From Clostridia bacterium (GTDB taxonomy: Bacteria; Bacillota_A; Clostridia; Peptostreptococcales; JAAYPU01), in NCBI GenBank assembly GCA_022360735.1, contig JAKSCF010000514.1:1-7442 (forward strand): a stretch of 7,442 bases of DNA. The letters run 5' to 3'. Below, piece after piece: positions 1-6,968 of this stretch. Numbering within the stretch: position 1 is the first letter of the stretch; each line of letters opens with the position of its first letter. Under the pieces are notes generated by a model. The model was not told the DNA's origin and searched no databases. It saw only the letters and a list, made by a program, of their open reading frames with translations. Position numbers and translations under genes: made by a program.

Positions 1-25
1 AACATTTTGAAAAACAATAATTACT

Positions 26-45
26 AATTATGAAGAATTATGAAG
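26..45 (+). repeat. 10-bp tandem direct repeat upstream of importer operon
   Basis: AATTATGAAG occurs twice in perfect tandem (26-35 and 36-45). The 10-bp period puts both copies on the same face of the helix, an arrangement typical of OmpR/PhoB-family binding sites, and a regulator of that family is encoded in this window. It lies upstream of a leader with no strong -35 element, as expected for an activator-dependent promoter. The repeat is seen directly; its role as an operator is inference. In such AT-rich DNA a chance repeat is possible. Confidence 0.4.
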
Positions 46-59
46 TTTATTTTTTTATA

Positions 60-95
60 TTGATTTGTGACATACCTTCTGATAAATTTGATAAA
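60..95 (+). promoter_or_regulatory. weak candidate promoter region for the importer operon
   Basis: Two -10-like GATAAA hexamers lie at 81-86 and 90-95. The only -35-like words are TTGATT (60-65) and TTGTGA (65-70), and the spacings are not ideal (15 and 19 bp for the best pairings). No clean sigma-A promoter is visible in 1-214, yet the operon needs one or must be read from upstream. The region is best regarded as a poor, possibly activator-dependent promoter. No upstream terminator is visible, so read-through from outside the window cannot be excluded. Confidence 0.25.
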
Positions 96-173
96 TGAAG
101 TCTGAGTATGATTATCACTATCAATTAGAATTAGTGTTTCTTCTCCGACTCGCTATTTTAGTTTTTTATTTGA

Positions 174-195
174 GAAATTGTATCCATACAATTTC
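174..195 (+). promoter_or_regulatory. 22-bp perfect palindrome just upstream of the first ribosome site
   Basis: Arms GAAATTGTAT (174-183) and ATACAATTTC (186-195) are perfect inverted complements separated by CC. The palindrome ends about 6 nt before the AAAAGGAGGA ribosome site (201-210) of the binding-protein gene. As RNA it would form a tight hairpin of 9-10 pairs in the 5' leader. As DNA it is a dyad that a dimeric repressor could bind. No T-run follows, so it is not an intrinsic terminator. The structure is seen directly; the function is unknown. Confidence 0.5.
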
Positions 196-214
196 CCAAC
201 AAAAGGAGGATAAT

Positions 215-1858
215 ATGAACAAGCGCTACAAAAGAATTATATCTGTTTTAAGTGTTGCATTGATTTTGGTAATTTCATTATGTGGATGCTCTCAAACGGA
301 TCAAACCTATTCGGATTCAACACCGGAAGCTGAAGAAATAAAAGACGAACTCGTTATTTGCATGGGTACCAGACCGCCAGGAGAATTTGATCCAAGAAAA
401 AGATGGGGATTATACAGCCAATCACAAATTCTTCACGACACCTTATTGACAAGGAATGCCGATTTAGAAGTTATTGGAGATTTTGCCGAATCATATGAAG
501 TAAGTGATGATGCGCTTACATGGACTTTTCATCTAAGAGATGATTATAAATTTTCCAATGGAGAAGCTGTTACGGCAGAAGATGTAAAATTCTCTTATGA
601 AATGTTAAAGGAAGACGGCATCCATTGGGACCTAACGTTTTTAGACGATATTGAAATAAAGGATCCCCAAACTTTAATCTTCCGTTTAAGTGAACCTCGT
701 TCTACTTTTATTGCTCAATTGACGGAAATTGTCATCTTACCCAGAAATCATTATGATGACAATTATTCTGAGAACCCAATAGGTTCAGGACCATATAAAT
801 TAGTACAATGGGATAAAGATCAGCAAGCCATATTCGAAGTCAATCCATATTATGCAGGAAAAGAGCCTCATTTTAAGAAATTCACATTATTGTTTTTAGA
901 TGAAAATGCTGCCCTTGCAGCTGCAAAAAATGGGACTGTGGATATGATATATGTACTGCCTGAATTTGCAGACGAAAAGATAGATGGATGGAAGCTTTAT
1001 TCTTACGAAAGTAACGACGTAAGAGGGGTTTCTTTGCCGACACAAAAGAGTGGCTATGGAGAAACTCCCGATGGCTATCCCATTGGAAATGATGTTACTG
1101 GCGATATAGCGATTCGAAGAGCGCTCTATATTGGATTAAATAGGCAAGCCATTTTAGATACTGTCCTTAACGGTCATGGTAAAAAAGCGTATTCTCTTGT
1201 AGATAAAATGCCTTGGTGGAATGAAGAAACAGTTGTCGAGGACAATCAAGTAGAAGAAGCTACCAAGATTCTCGAAAACGCCGGATGGATTGACAGTAAC
1301 GGAGATGGCATAAGAGAAAAAAATGGACTTGAAGCAGCCTTTAATCTTTATCATCCTTCAGCGGATGTCATCAGAACAAATATTTCTATTGTTGTAGCTG
1401 AGCAAGCAAAACAGCTTGGGATAAACATTAATTTGGTAGGAAGTAACTGGGATGAAATTAAAACAAAAATGCATTCAAATGCAGTATTGTTTGCAGGTGG
1501 CCGACATCATCCTCATCAGTATTATTATATGCATCACCCTGATTTAGCAGGTATCGCTTATTGCAATATCGTTTATATGGATAATCCTATTGTAACAAGC
1601 TATTTACAAGAAGCAATGCACGCTTCTACCCAAGAAAAAGCCAATGAATACTGGAAATTATCCCAATGGGACGGCAATACCGGTGCAAGTGGTTTGGGGG
1701 ATGCGCCTTTTGCATGGCTCATTCGATTAGATCATCTATACATGGGAGATGCAAGAATTAATGTTGGAAAACAACCGATACACACTCACGGACATGAATG
1801 GTCATTATTGGCAAATGTGGGAGAGTGGACTTGGGATAAAGACGCAGTAAGTAACTAA
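215..1858 (+). CDS. ABC transporter substrate-binding lipoprotein, family 5 (nickel/peptide type)
   Basis: This is the extracytoplasmic ligand receptor of the importer encoded downstream, 547 aa, normal for SBP_bac_5 (NikA/DppA/OppA) proteins. The start is ATG 215, behind AAAAGGAGGA at 201-210; the frame stays open upstream to an ATG at 95, but that would bury the signal peptide. The N-terminus has basic residues, a hydrophobic stretch (8-22) and the lipobox L22-C23-G24-C25, so C25 should be lipidated and anchored on the outer membrane face. Family landmarks are WTFHLRDDYKFSNGEAVTAE from about 103, PIGSGPY at 188-194 and DGIREKNG at 364-371. The His-rich GGRHHPHQYYYMHHPD (428-443) and HTHGH (523-527) fall roughly where I recall the metal-chelate contacts of E. 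coli NikA. This favours nickel or another metal complex as ligand, but a peptide or opine is not excluded. Family is certain; substrate is inference. Confidence 0.93.
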   Translation: MNKRYKRIISVLSVALILVISLCGCSQTDQTYSDSTPEAEEIKDELVICMGTRPPGEFDPRKRWGLYSQSQILHDTLLTRNADLEVIGDFAESYEVSDDALTWTFHLRDDYKFSNGEAVTAEDVKFSYEMLKEDGIHWDLTFLDDIEIKDPQTLIFRLSEPRSTFIAQLTEIVILPRNHYDDNYSENPIGSGPYKLVQWDKDQQAIFEVNPYYAGKEPHFKKFTLLFLDENAALAAAKNGTVDMIYVLPEFADEKIDGWKLYSYESNDVRGVSLPTQKSGYGETPDGYPIGNDVTGDIAIRRALYIGLNRQAILDTVLNGHGKKAYSLVDKMPWWNEETVVEDNQVEEATKILENAGWIDSNGDGIREKNGLEAAFNLYHPSADVIRTNISIVVAEQAKQLGININLVGSNWDEIKTKMHSNAVLFAGGRHHPHQYYYMHHPDLAGIAYCNIVYMDNPIVTSYLQEAMHASTQEKANEYWKLSQWDGNTGASGLGDAPFAWLIRLDHLYMGDARINVGKQPIHTHGHEWSLLANVGEWTWDKDAVSN

Positions 1859-1864
1859 AAATCT

Positions 1865-1910
1865 AAATGGCACAATGTACTTTAAAATGCACTCGTACAT
1901 TGTGCTATTT
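1865..1910 (+). terminator. intra-operon hairpin between binding-protein and permease genes
   Basis: Left arm 1865-1880 pairs with right arm 1895-1910: an 11-bp perfect core (GCACAATGTAC with GTACATTGTGC) extended outward by one G-U and four A-T/T-A pairs, around a 14-nt loop. It starts 7 nt after the stop codon of the binding-protein gene and ends 5 nt before the AAAGGA of the permease gene. Only a short T tract (TATTTT) closes the stem, with no extended T-run, so it looks more like a partial terminator or mRNA-stabilising hairpin than a full stop. In ABC importer operons such hairpins commonly let the binding protein be made in excess over the membrane parts. The structure is seen directly; the effect is inferred. 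Confidence 0.65.
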
Positions 1911-1929
1911 TAACAAAGGATGTGATTGG

Positions 1930-2904
1930 GTGAACAGTACAAAGTATTTTATAATTAAATTTATACGTGGTTTTACATTACTAATTGGTCTATCCATTCT
2001 ATCATTTATTATGATGCAATGCTCTCCCATTGATCCTATAAGCGCTTATGTCGGTGGTGATACCTCTCTTACACCAGAACAACGGCAAGCAATAGAAGCC
2101 TATTGGGGATTAGATCGTCCGGTCAGCGAACAGTACTTAACCTGGTTGGGTAATATGGTAAAGGGTGATTTTGGTATTTCAAAAATTCATCGAAAGCCTG
2201 TACTAGACATCATACAAGAAAAAGCATGGGCTTCAGCCGCACTGATGAGTGTTTCGTGGATTCTTTCTGGCATAATAGGATTTATATTAGGGGTAATTTC
2301 TGCTATAAAAAAAGGTAAATTATTAGATAGAGTCATTAAATGGATCGCTTACTCCCAAGCATCTATACCAACTTTTTGGCTTGGTTTAATGCTGCTCATT
2401 ATTTTTTCTGTGTGGTTAAAATGGTTTCCTATTGGAATTTCTGTTCCCATAGGTGTATCCAGTGCTGATGTAACGCTAATCGATAGAATTCATCACCTGA
2501 TTTTACCTGCATTAACTTTAAGTATTCTTGGCATTGGTAATGTTGCACTCCATACCAGAGAAAAAATGATTGACGTACTCAACAGTGAATATGTCCTTTT
2601 TGCAAAGGCCAGAGGAGAAACCACTTGGCAAATCATTATGCTTCATGGTCTGCGCAATGTGGCGTTACCTGCCATTACATTGCATTTTGCCTATTTTGGT
2701 GAGTTGTTTGGTGGTTCGGTCCTTGCCGAACAGGTTTTTTCTTATCCAGGACTGGGCTCAACCCTTACTGATGCCGGTTTAAAAAGTGATTTACCTTTAC
2801 TAATGGGCATTGTAATGATCAGTGCTGTGTTTGTTTTTTTAGGCAATACCATTGCTGATTTATTAAATGCTGCAATTAATCCAAGATTAAAGGAGGGCAT
2901 CTAA
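1930..2904 (+). CDS. ABC transporter permease, DppB/NikB type
   Basis: First inner-membrane subunit of the importer, 324 aa from the GTG at 1930. I chose this start because AAAGGA (1915-1920) sits 9 nt upstream, whereas the earlier in-frame ATG at 1867 lies inside the preceding hairpin and adds a Cys-rich stretch (MAQCTLKCTRTLC) foreign to the family. DppB-family features are an N-terminal membrane segment (about 12-32), a periplasmic-side stretch with GLDRPVSEQYL and GDFGIS (79-84), and further membrane segments near 103-126, 138-165, 190-208, 246-268 and 289-311. The cytoplasmic EAA loop that docks on the ATPase is at about 220-244 (EYVLFAKARGETTWQ), and VFSYPGLG is at 269-276. Its last base overlaps the start codon of the next gene, so translation is probably coupled. 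Family is firm; nickel specificity cannot be read from a permease. Confidence 0.93.
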   Translation: MNSTKYFIIKFIRGFTLLIGLSILSFIMMQCSPIDPISAYVGGDTSLTPEQRQAIEAYWGLDRPVSEQYLTWLGNMVKGDFGISKIHRKPVLDIIQEKAWASAALMSVSWILSGIIGFILGVISAIKKGKLLDRVIKWIAYSQASIPTFWLGLMLLIIFSVWLKWFPIGISVPIGVSSADVTLIDRIHHLILPALTLSILGIGNVALHTREKMIDVLNSEYVLFAKARGETTWQIIMLHGLRNVALPAITLHFAYFGELFGGSVLAEQVFSYPGLGSTLTDAGLKSDLPLLMGIVMISAVFVFLGNTIADLLNAAINPRLKEGI

Positions 2905-3731
2905 TGGCGACTCAGTATAATGCGAGAACAAAATTGCTTGTCTCTCTCTCCATATCATGTGGCGTTATTCTTTTGACCATTATTATCGGTTGGCTTTTAA
3001 GTCCTGAAAATATGGTTACCAATTTTACAAAAAAAAGTCTTCCCCCTACAGCCTCCCACCTATTTGGTACCGACTGGCTGGGAAGAGACATGTTTACCAG
3101 AACACTAAAAGGGCTTCGTTTATCACTTTTCGTAGGTTTTTTGGGTGCTTTTTTTGGTGCTGTTATTGCTACAGGCCTTGGTATTGCAGCCGCAACCTTA
3201 GGCAAAAAAGTGGATTCGTTCATATCCTGGATGGTAGACATGTTTATAGGAATGCCACATTTAATTTTTATTATCCTTATTTCCTTTGCCGTAGGAGGGG
3301 GCATAAAAGGTGTTGTCTTTGGCGTCGCCTTTACCCATTGGCCATCTTTAACCCGTGTTATTCGTGGCGAAGTCTACAGTATTAGGAATTGTGAATATAT
3401 ACAAATATCTAAAAATCTTGGAAAATCAAATTGGTATATAGCGAGAAAGCATATTCTGCCTCATATTATTCCACAAATTCTGGTAGGCTTTTTACTGCTT
3501 TTCCCTCACGCTATTATTCACGAAGCTTCCATTACTTTTTTAGGGTTTGGATTATCCGTCCAAACACCCTCTATCGGCTTAATCCTTTCAGAGGCAGTAA
3601 AACATATTTCAATAGGGGATTGGTGGCTTGCCTTTTTCCCGGGAATTGTTTTAATTATTGTTGTTAAAAGTTTTGATAATATTGGAGAGCACTTTAAGGT
3701 ACTTATTAATCCTGCAAGTGCAAATGAATAG
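2904..3731 (+). CDS. ABC transporter permease, DppC/NikC type
   Basis: Second inner-membrane subunit, 275 aa, expected to pair with the DppB-type permease to form the translocation path. The ATG at 2904 shares its A with the TAA of the previous gene, and AAAGGAGGG lies just upstream, so the start is secure. Family marks are an N-terminal membrane segment (about 11-32), the conserved HLFGTDWLGRD at 52-62, membrane segments near 72-98, 106-130, 190-205 and 240-256, the EAA loop at about 164-190 (EYIQISKNLGKSNWYIARKH), and FLGFGLSVQTPSIG from 212. Length and order are normal for the BPD_transp_1 family, and no lesions are seen. The next gene begins 9 nt after the stop. Confidence 0.93.
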   Translation: MATQYNARTKLLVSLSISCGVILLTIIIGWLLSPENMVTNFTKKSLPPTASHLFGTDWLGRDMFTRTLKGLRLSLFVGFLGAFFGAVIATGLGIAAATLGKKVDSFISWMVDMFIGMPHLIFIILISFAVGGGIKGVVFGVAFTHWPSLTRVIRGEVYSIRNCEYIQISKNLGKSNWYIARKHILPHIIPQILVGFLLLFPHAIIHEASITFLGFGLSVQTPSIGLILSEAVKHISIGDWWLAFFPGIVLIIVVKSFDNIGEHFKVLINPASANE

Positions 3732-3740
3732 AGGTGTAAA

Positions 3741-4568
3741 ATGAAAAACAATCAAGAAATTTTAAACGTAGACAATTTAACCATCTCTTTTACTCAATAC
3801 GTAAAAGGTCTTAGAACTAAAAAAATTACACCTATTAAATCCTTGAACGTTAGCATTAACGCCGGTGAAATATTAGCAGTCATAGGGGCAAGCGGTTCAG
3901 GTAAAAGTTTACTTGCCCATGCTATCCTTGGTATTTTGCCCAATAATGCAACCTGCGGCGGTAATATAACCTATTGTGGTGAACCGCTAACAGAAAAAAG
4001 AAAAGCCGCCCTTAGGGGTAAGGAAATTTCCTTTATCCCTCAATCGGTTAATTATCTTGATCCTCTAATGAAAGTATCGGATCAAGTTAAAATCGGTCTA
4101 CCAAAAAAAGAAGCCTCTCAAAAGCAAAGGGAGTTGTTCATTCGATATGGTCTAAAGGAAGGAGATGGCAATTTATATCCATTTCAATTATCCGGCGGTA
4201 TGCTCAGAAGGGTTCTTTTCGCTACCAGTGTCAGAGATAATATTAAACTGGTCATTGCCGATGAGCCAACACCGGGCATTCATCCCGAAGCTTTAAGTGC
4301 CATCCTTAATCAGTTGAGAACATTTGCTGATGAAGGTGCAGCCGTTATGCTCATTACCCACGATATCATCTCCGCCCTCACAGTATGTGATCGCGTGACT
4401 GTATTAAACGACGGCTATACTATTGAAACCACTCTTGCTGAGAATTTCTCCGAATATGGTGAACGGTTACAGCACGAATACAGTCGTGCATTATGGAATG
4501 CATTACCCCAAAATAGTTTTTCGACATATAAGGAGGTAAAAACTTGTCTATCAAAGGAAATAATTTAG
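3741..4568 (+). CDS. ABC transporter ATP-binding protein 1 (DppD/NikD/CntD type)
   Basis: Cytoplasmic ATPase that should power the importer as a heterodimer with the following ATPase; 275 aa. Visible motifs are Walker A GASGSGKS (49-56), Q-loop Q101, signature LSGGM (150-154), Walker B LVIADEP (170-176) with catalytic E175, and switch His H207. The D-loop region reads PTPGIHPEA, lacking the usual Asp of the SALD-type D-loop; I believe related nickel/opine-type ATPases share this, so it need not mean inactivity. The protein is shorter than classical DppD/OppD (about 330 aa) and lacks a clear Cys-rich C-terminal oligopeptide extension. GAGGTG at 3731-3736 is a modest ribosome site 4 nt before the ATG. 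The 3' end overlaps the next gene by 25 nt. Confidence 0.92.
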   Translation: MKNNQEILNVDNLTISFTQYVKGLRTKKITPIKSLNVSINAGEILAVIGASGSGKSLLAHAILGILPNNATCGGNITYCGEPLTEKRKAALRGKEISFIPQSVNYLDPLMKVSDQVKIGLPKKEASQKQRELFIRYGLKEGDGNLYPFQLSGGMLRRVLFATSVRDNIKLVIADEPTPGIHPEALSAILNQLRTFADEGAAVMLITHDIISALTVCDRVTVLNDGYTIETTLAENFSEYGERLQHEYSRALWNALPQNSFSTYKEVKTCLSKEII

Positions 4569-5137
4569 GTTTTTATTATCGTAAAAATGATTGGTTATTT
4601 CGTCACTTGAATATCGAGATTTCCCACAAGGAGATATTGGGCATCTCCGGCTACAGCGGAAGTGGAAAAACCAGTTTATCAAGAATTTTATCGAATTATA
4701 TGTTCCCTTTAGAGGGTACCGTAGAAGTTGACGGCAGGCCTTTTAGAAAAAATGAAGTTCAACCTGTGCAGCTTATTTTCCAGCATCCGGAAAAAGCAAT
4801 CAACCCAAAATGGAGAATAAATGAAGCGCTAGTAGAGGGCTATCAACCGGATAAAGAAATTTTAGAAAGGTTTGGTATTAAAAAAGAATGGTTCACAAGA
4901 TTTCCCATAGAGCTATCCGGCGGTGAACTGCAAAGAATTTGTATCATAAGAGCATTACATCCGAATACCAAATATATTATCGCTGATGAGATGACCACCA
5001 TGCTTGATGCCATTACTCAAAAGGCTATTTGGAAAGAATTGCTGGACGTTTGTGAAGAGCGAGAAATAGGCCTTGCAATTATTAGTCACGAAGCTGCTCT
5101 GCTTTCAAGATTGTGCCATAAAGTCGTTTCATTATAA
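4544..5137 (+). CDS. ABC transporter ATP-binding protein 2 (DppF/NikE/CntF type), compact
   Basis: Second ATPase of the importer, 197 aa. It starts at TTG 4544, fixed by the strong AGGAGG at 4531-4536 seven nt upstream; both the ribosome site and the start lie inside the previous gene, a 25-nt overlap suggesting coupled translation. Motifs are complete: Walker A GYSGSGKT (36-43), Q-loop Q80, signature LSGGE (124-128), Walker B YIIADE (144-149), D-loop TTMLD (151-155) and switch His H182. It ends about 15 residues after the switch His, so it is close to a bare nucleotide-binding domain. DppF/NikE relatives usually run to about 250-330 aa. Since all ATPase motifs are intact, this is probably a naturally short form and not a pseudogene. 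This protein carries the conventional D-loop that its partner lacks. Confidence 0.9.
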   Translation: MSIKGNNLGFYYRKNDWLFRHLNIEISHKEILGISGYSGSGKTSLSRILSNYMFPLEGTVEVDGRPFRKNEVQPVQLIFQHPEKAINPKWRINEALVEGYQPDKEILERFGIKKEWFTRFPIELSGGELQRICIIRALHPNTKYIIADEMTTMLDAITQKAIWKELLDVCEEREIGLAIISHEAALLSRLCHKVVSL

Positions 5138-5166
5138 CAGCAAAAATACCTTTACATCAAATACTC

Positions 5167-5184
5167 TATAAAACCCTTTTTATA
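5167..5184. terminator. weak A/T hairpin between convergent operons
   Basis: TATAAAA (5167-5173) and TTTTATA (5178-5184) are inverted complements around CCCT, in the 47-bp gap between the importer operon and the convergent kinase gene. The stem has only A-T pairs, so it would be a poor terminator on either strand. No better terminator is visible in the gap, so transcripts from the two sides may run into each other. Confidence 0.2.
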
Positions 5185-6264
5185 TTACAGACCTTTATTA
5201 TGTATTGGAAATCTAATAATTGTACGGTAGCAATTATTATCAGAATAAGTTAAAAATTCGCCTCCATGGAGCGTCATAATTTTTCTGCAATTCATTAAAC
5301 CAATACCGGTACTATTGGTAATATACAAAGGGTTTTTAAGATTAATTCTATTGCATATTTCATATTCTAAATAGTTTTTTTCAATTTTTGAAACAACATT
5401 AACTGCTAAACTATGATCCCCATAACGAATGACATTGGTAAAAACATTATCAAGAAGTCTTTCGACCAATCTCATGTCGTAAACCAATGCATATTTATAA
5501 GCTTTTAATGAAGTCGTATATTTAAACCCATTGGTTTCTAACATCTCCAGACGCTGATAAATTAAGTCTATTAATGTTTGGGACGAGTTGCATCTTAATA
5601 GCGGTGTACTATCAATTTTTTCACCATTTAAATAGAAATGCTCAAATGCTGTATTGACCAAATCCTTTAACTGTTCTCCACGACTCAAACATAGTTGTAT
5701 ATACTCCTTACGTCTATGATTGTCCTCAAATCCATCATCGGATAATATTTCCAAATACCCAATTAAACTGGTTAATGGTGTCCTGAGATCATGAGAAATA
5801 GATGCTAATAGTGAATTATGGTCTTTTCTTTGCTGGTTCTCAATATTTTTTTTACTTTGTAACCCTTCTCTTAACTCATTTATGGTCATACCAAGATGTG
5901 CGATTTCATCATTGCCTTCAACCAGAATATCAGTATCCATATGACCACAATTCAACTCTTTAATACAAGCAATCATATAATTTAGATCAGTCAGTCTTTT
6001 TTTAAAAAAGACAACAGAAAAAATAAAATACACAAGAAAGCAGAGAACCATGTTTGAAATGAAACAGATCGCTTTTAATCTTTGATACATTTCTGTTGTC
6101 ATTGATGTATTGTTGATATAACCGCCATATATATCGACACACCAAATGGATAATTGATATAATAAAAAGAAAGTTATCATTAACAGCAATAATAATTTAG
6201 CGGATAAATATAAAAATTGTTGTATCATACTATTCCATTGTTGTTGCTTTTTAATAAATTGCAT
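5185..6264 (-). CDS. membrane sensor histidine kinase (HisKA type, two-component)
   Basis: Sensor kinase partner of the adjacent response regulator, 359 aa from the ATG at 6264. An earlier in-frame ATG at 6309 lies deep inside the regulator gene; 6264 gives a normal 14-nt overlap with a purine-rich GGGGGAAAGGG just upstream. Layout: membrane helix about 18-40, a short external loop of about 25 residues, membrane helix about 66-87, a HAMP-like linker (about 88-140), HisKA dimerisation domain with SHDLRTPLTSL and phospho-acceptor H158, N-box LLDNVFTNVIRYG (N273, N277), and G2-type STGIGL at 318-323. The usual DxGxG (G1) box between them is not recognisable; the protein runs from EICNRIN to NSTGIGL with a very short linker, so the ATP lid looks reduced. 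With so small an external loop, it may sense the membrane, a partner transporter or a small ion. The ligand is unknown. Confidence 0.9.
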   Translation of the reverse strand: MQFIKKQQQWNSMIQQFLYLSAKLLLLLMITFFLLYQLSIWCVDIYGGYINNTSMTTEMYQRLKAICFISNMVLCFLVYFIFSVVFFKKRLTDLNYMIACIKELNCGHMDTDILVEGNDEIAHLGMTINELREGLQSKKNIENQQRKDHNSLLASISHDLRTPLTSLIGYLEILSDDGFEDNHRRKEYIQLCLSRGEQLKDLVNTAFEHFYLNGEKIDSTPLLRCNSSQTLIDLIYQRLEMLETNGFKYTTSLKAYKYALVYDMRLVERLLDNVFTNVIRYGDHSLAVNVVSKIEKNYLEYEICNRINLKNPLYITNSTGIGLMNCRKIMTLHGGEFLTYSDNNCYRTIIRFPIHNKGL

Positions 6265-6934
6265 ACCCTTTCCCCCATATGGTGTGAATATACTTATACT
6301 CTGGGTCAACCACTTGTAATTTTCTACGAATATTTTTTATATGAACCACAACTGTATTTTTCGAAGCCAATATATATGTTTCTTTCCATACATTTTCAAA
6401 TATTTCTTTTGTGCTTACACACTTTCCTCTATGATCAATAAGGTACAACAATGTTTTATGTTCAATATCAGTGAGTTCAATTTGTTTGTCTTTCACAAAT
6501 ATTTCATTTGAATTCTTGTTTAAAAAGAGATTATGAATACGCACGCCAGAAGAACTCCCATTATTTAAATTGGAGCGCTCCCGTCTTAATAAAGCAAAAA
6601 CTCTTGCAAGCAGTTCCTTTGATGAAAATGGCTTTATCATATAATCATCGCCGCCACATAAAAGTCCCTTTATCATATCATCTTCACCGGTTTTTGCAGT
6701 CAAAAAAAGAATGGGTACCATAGAATACTTACGAATTTTTTCACACAGCGAAAACCCATTTTCCCCTTCCATCATAACATCTAATATGATGACAGAAACA
6801 TCATTGTTATTTAATATATCCAGTCCTTCATTTCCACTCATAGCTTTATATACCATATATCTGTTCTTAGTAAAATGATAATCCAAAATATCTAATATTT
6901 CAGGATTATCATCTATAATAAGTATTGATTGCAT
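6251..6934 (-). CDS. response regulator, OmpR/PhoB family
   Basis: DNA-binding partner of the sensor kinase, 227 aa, a normal length. The receiver domain (about 1-115) has the acidic pair D8-D9, phospho-acceptor D52 (ILDVMM), T79 and K101 in IKPF, so it should be phosphorylatable. A short linker (SNLNNGSSSG) leads to a winged-helix domain (about 130-227) with the recognition helix near 191-206 (NTVVVHIKNIRRKL) and the family-typical C-terminal WGKGY. The sequence recalls VanR-like regulators. The ATG at 6934 has a GGGGGAAAAAGG purine tract directly upstream. It is the first gene of a two-gene operon, transcribed from the promoter near 6989-7017. Likely targets are its own promoter and the importer operon, to judge from position; that is inference. 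Confidence 0.95.
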   Translation of the reverse strand: MQSILIIDDNPEILDILDYHFTKNRYMVYKAMSGNEGLDILNNNDVSVIILDVMMEGENGFSLCEKIRKYSMVPILFLTAKTGEDDMIKGLLCGGDDYMIKPFSSKELLARVFALLRRERSNLNNGSSSGVRIHNLFLNKNSNEIFVKDKQIELTDIEHKTLLYLIDHRGKCVSTKEIFENVWKETYILASKNTVVVHIKNIRRKLQVVDPEYKYIHTIWGKGYAIY

Positions 6935-6968
6935 CCTTTTTCCCCCATATTAAAGGTTTGTTATCAAT

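Noticed and set aside
174..195. Palindrome as an intrinsic terminator of an upstream gene
   Set aside because: No T-run follows and the stem is A/T-rich; the next element is a ribosome site.
95..214. In-frame upstream extension of the binding protein from ATG 95
   Set aside because: It has no ribosome site at 95, would bury the lipoprotein signal peptide, and runs through the palindrome; the strong AAAAGGAGGA before ATG 215 decides the start.
1867..1929. ATG 1867 as the permease start
   Set aside because: The codon lies inside the hairpin, has no ribosome site, and the added Cys-rich stretch is foreign to DppB-type permeases.
2912..3304. 130-codon reading frame on the minus strand
   Set aside because: It lies antisense within the clear DppC-type permease gene and resembles no family I know; a shadow frame.
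6251..6280. Same GGGGGAAA tract before both two-component genes as a shared regulatory element
   Set aside because: Before the kinase the tract encodes the family-conserved WGKGY end of the regulator, so the likeness to the tract at 6937-6946 can be explained by coding plus ribosome-site needs.
6265..6309. ATG 6309 as the kinase start
   Set aside because: It would overlap the regulator gene by 59 nt; ATG 6264 has a purine-rich ribosome site and a normal short overlap.
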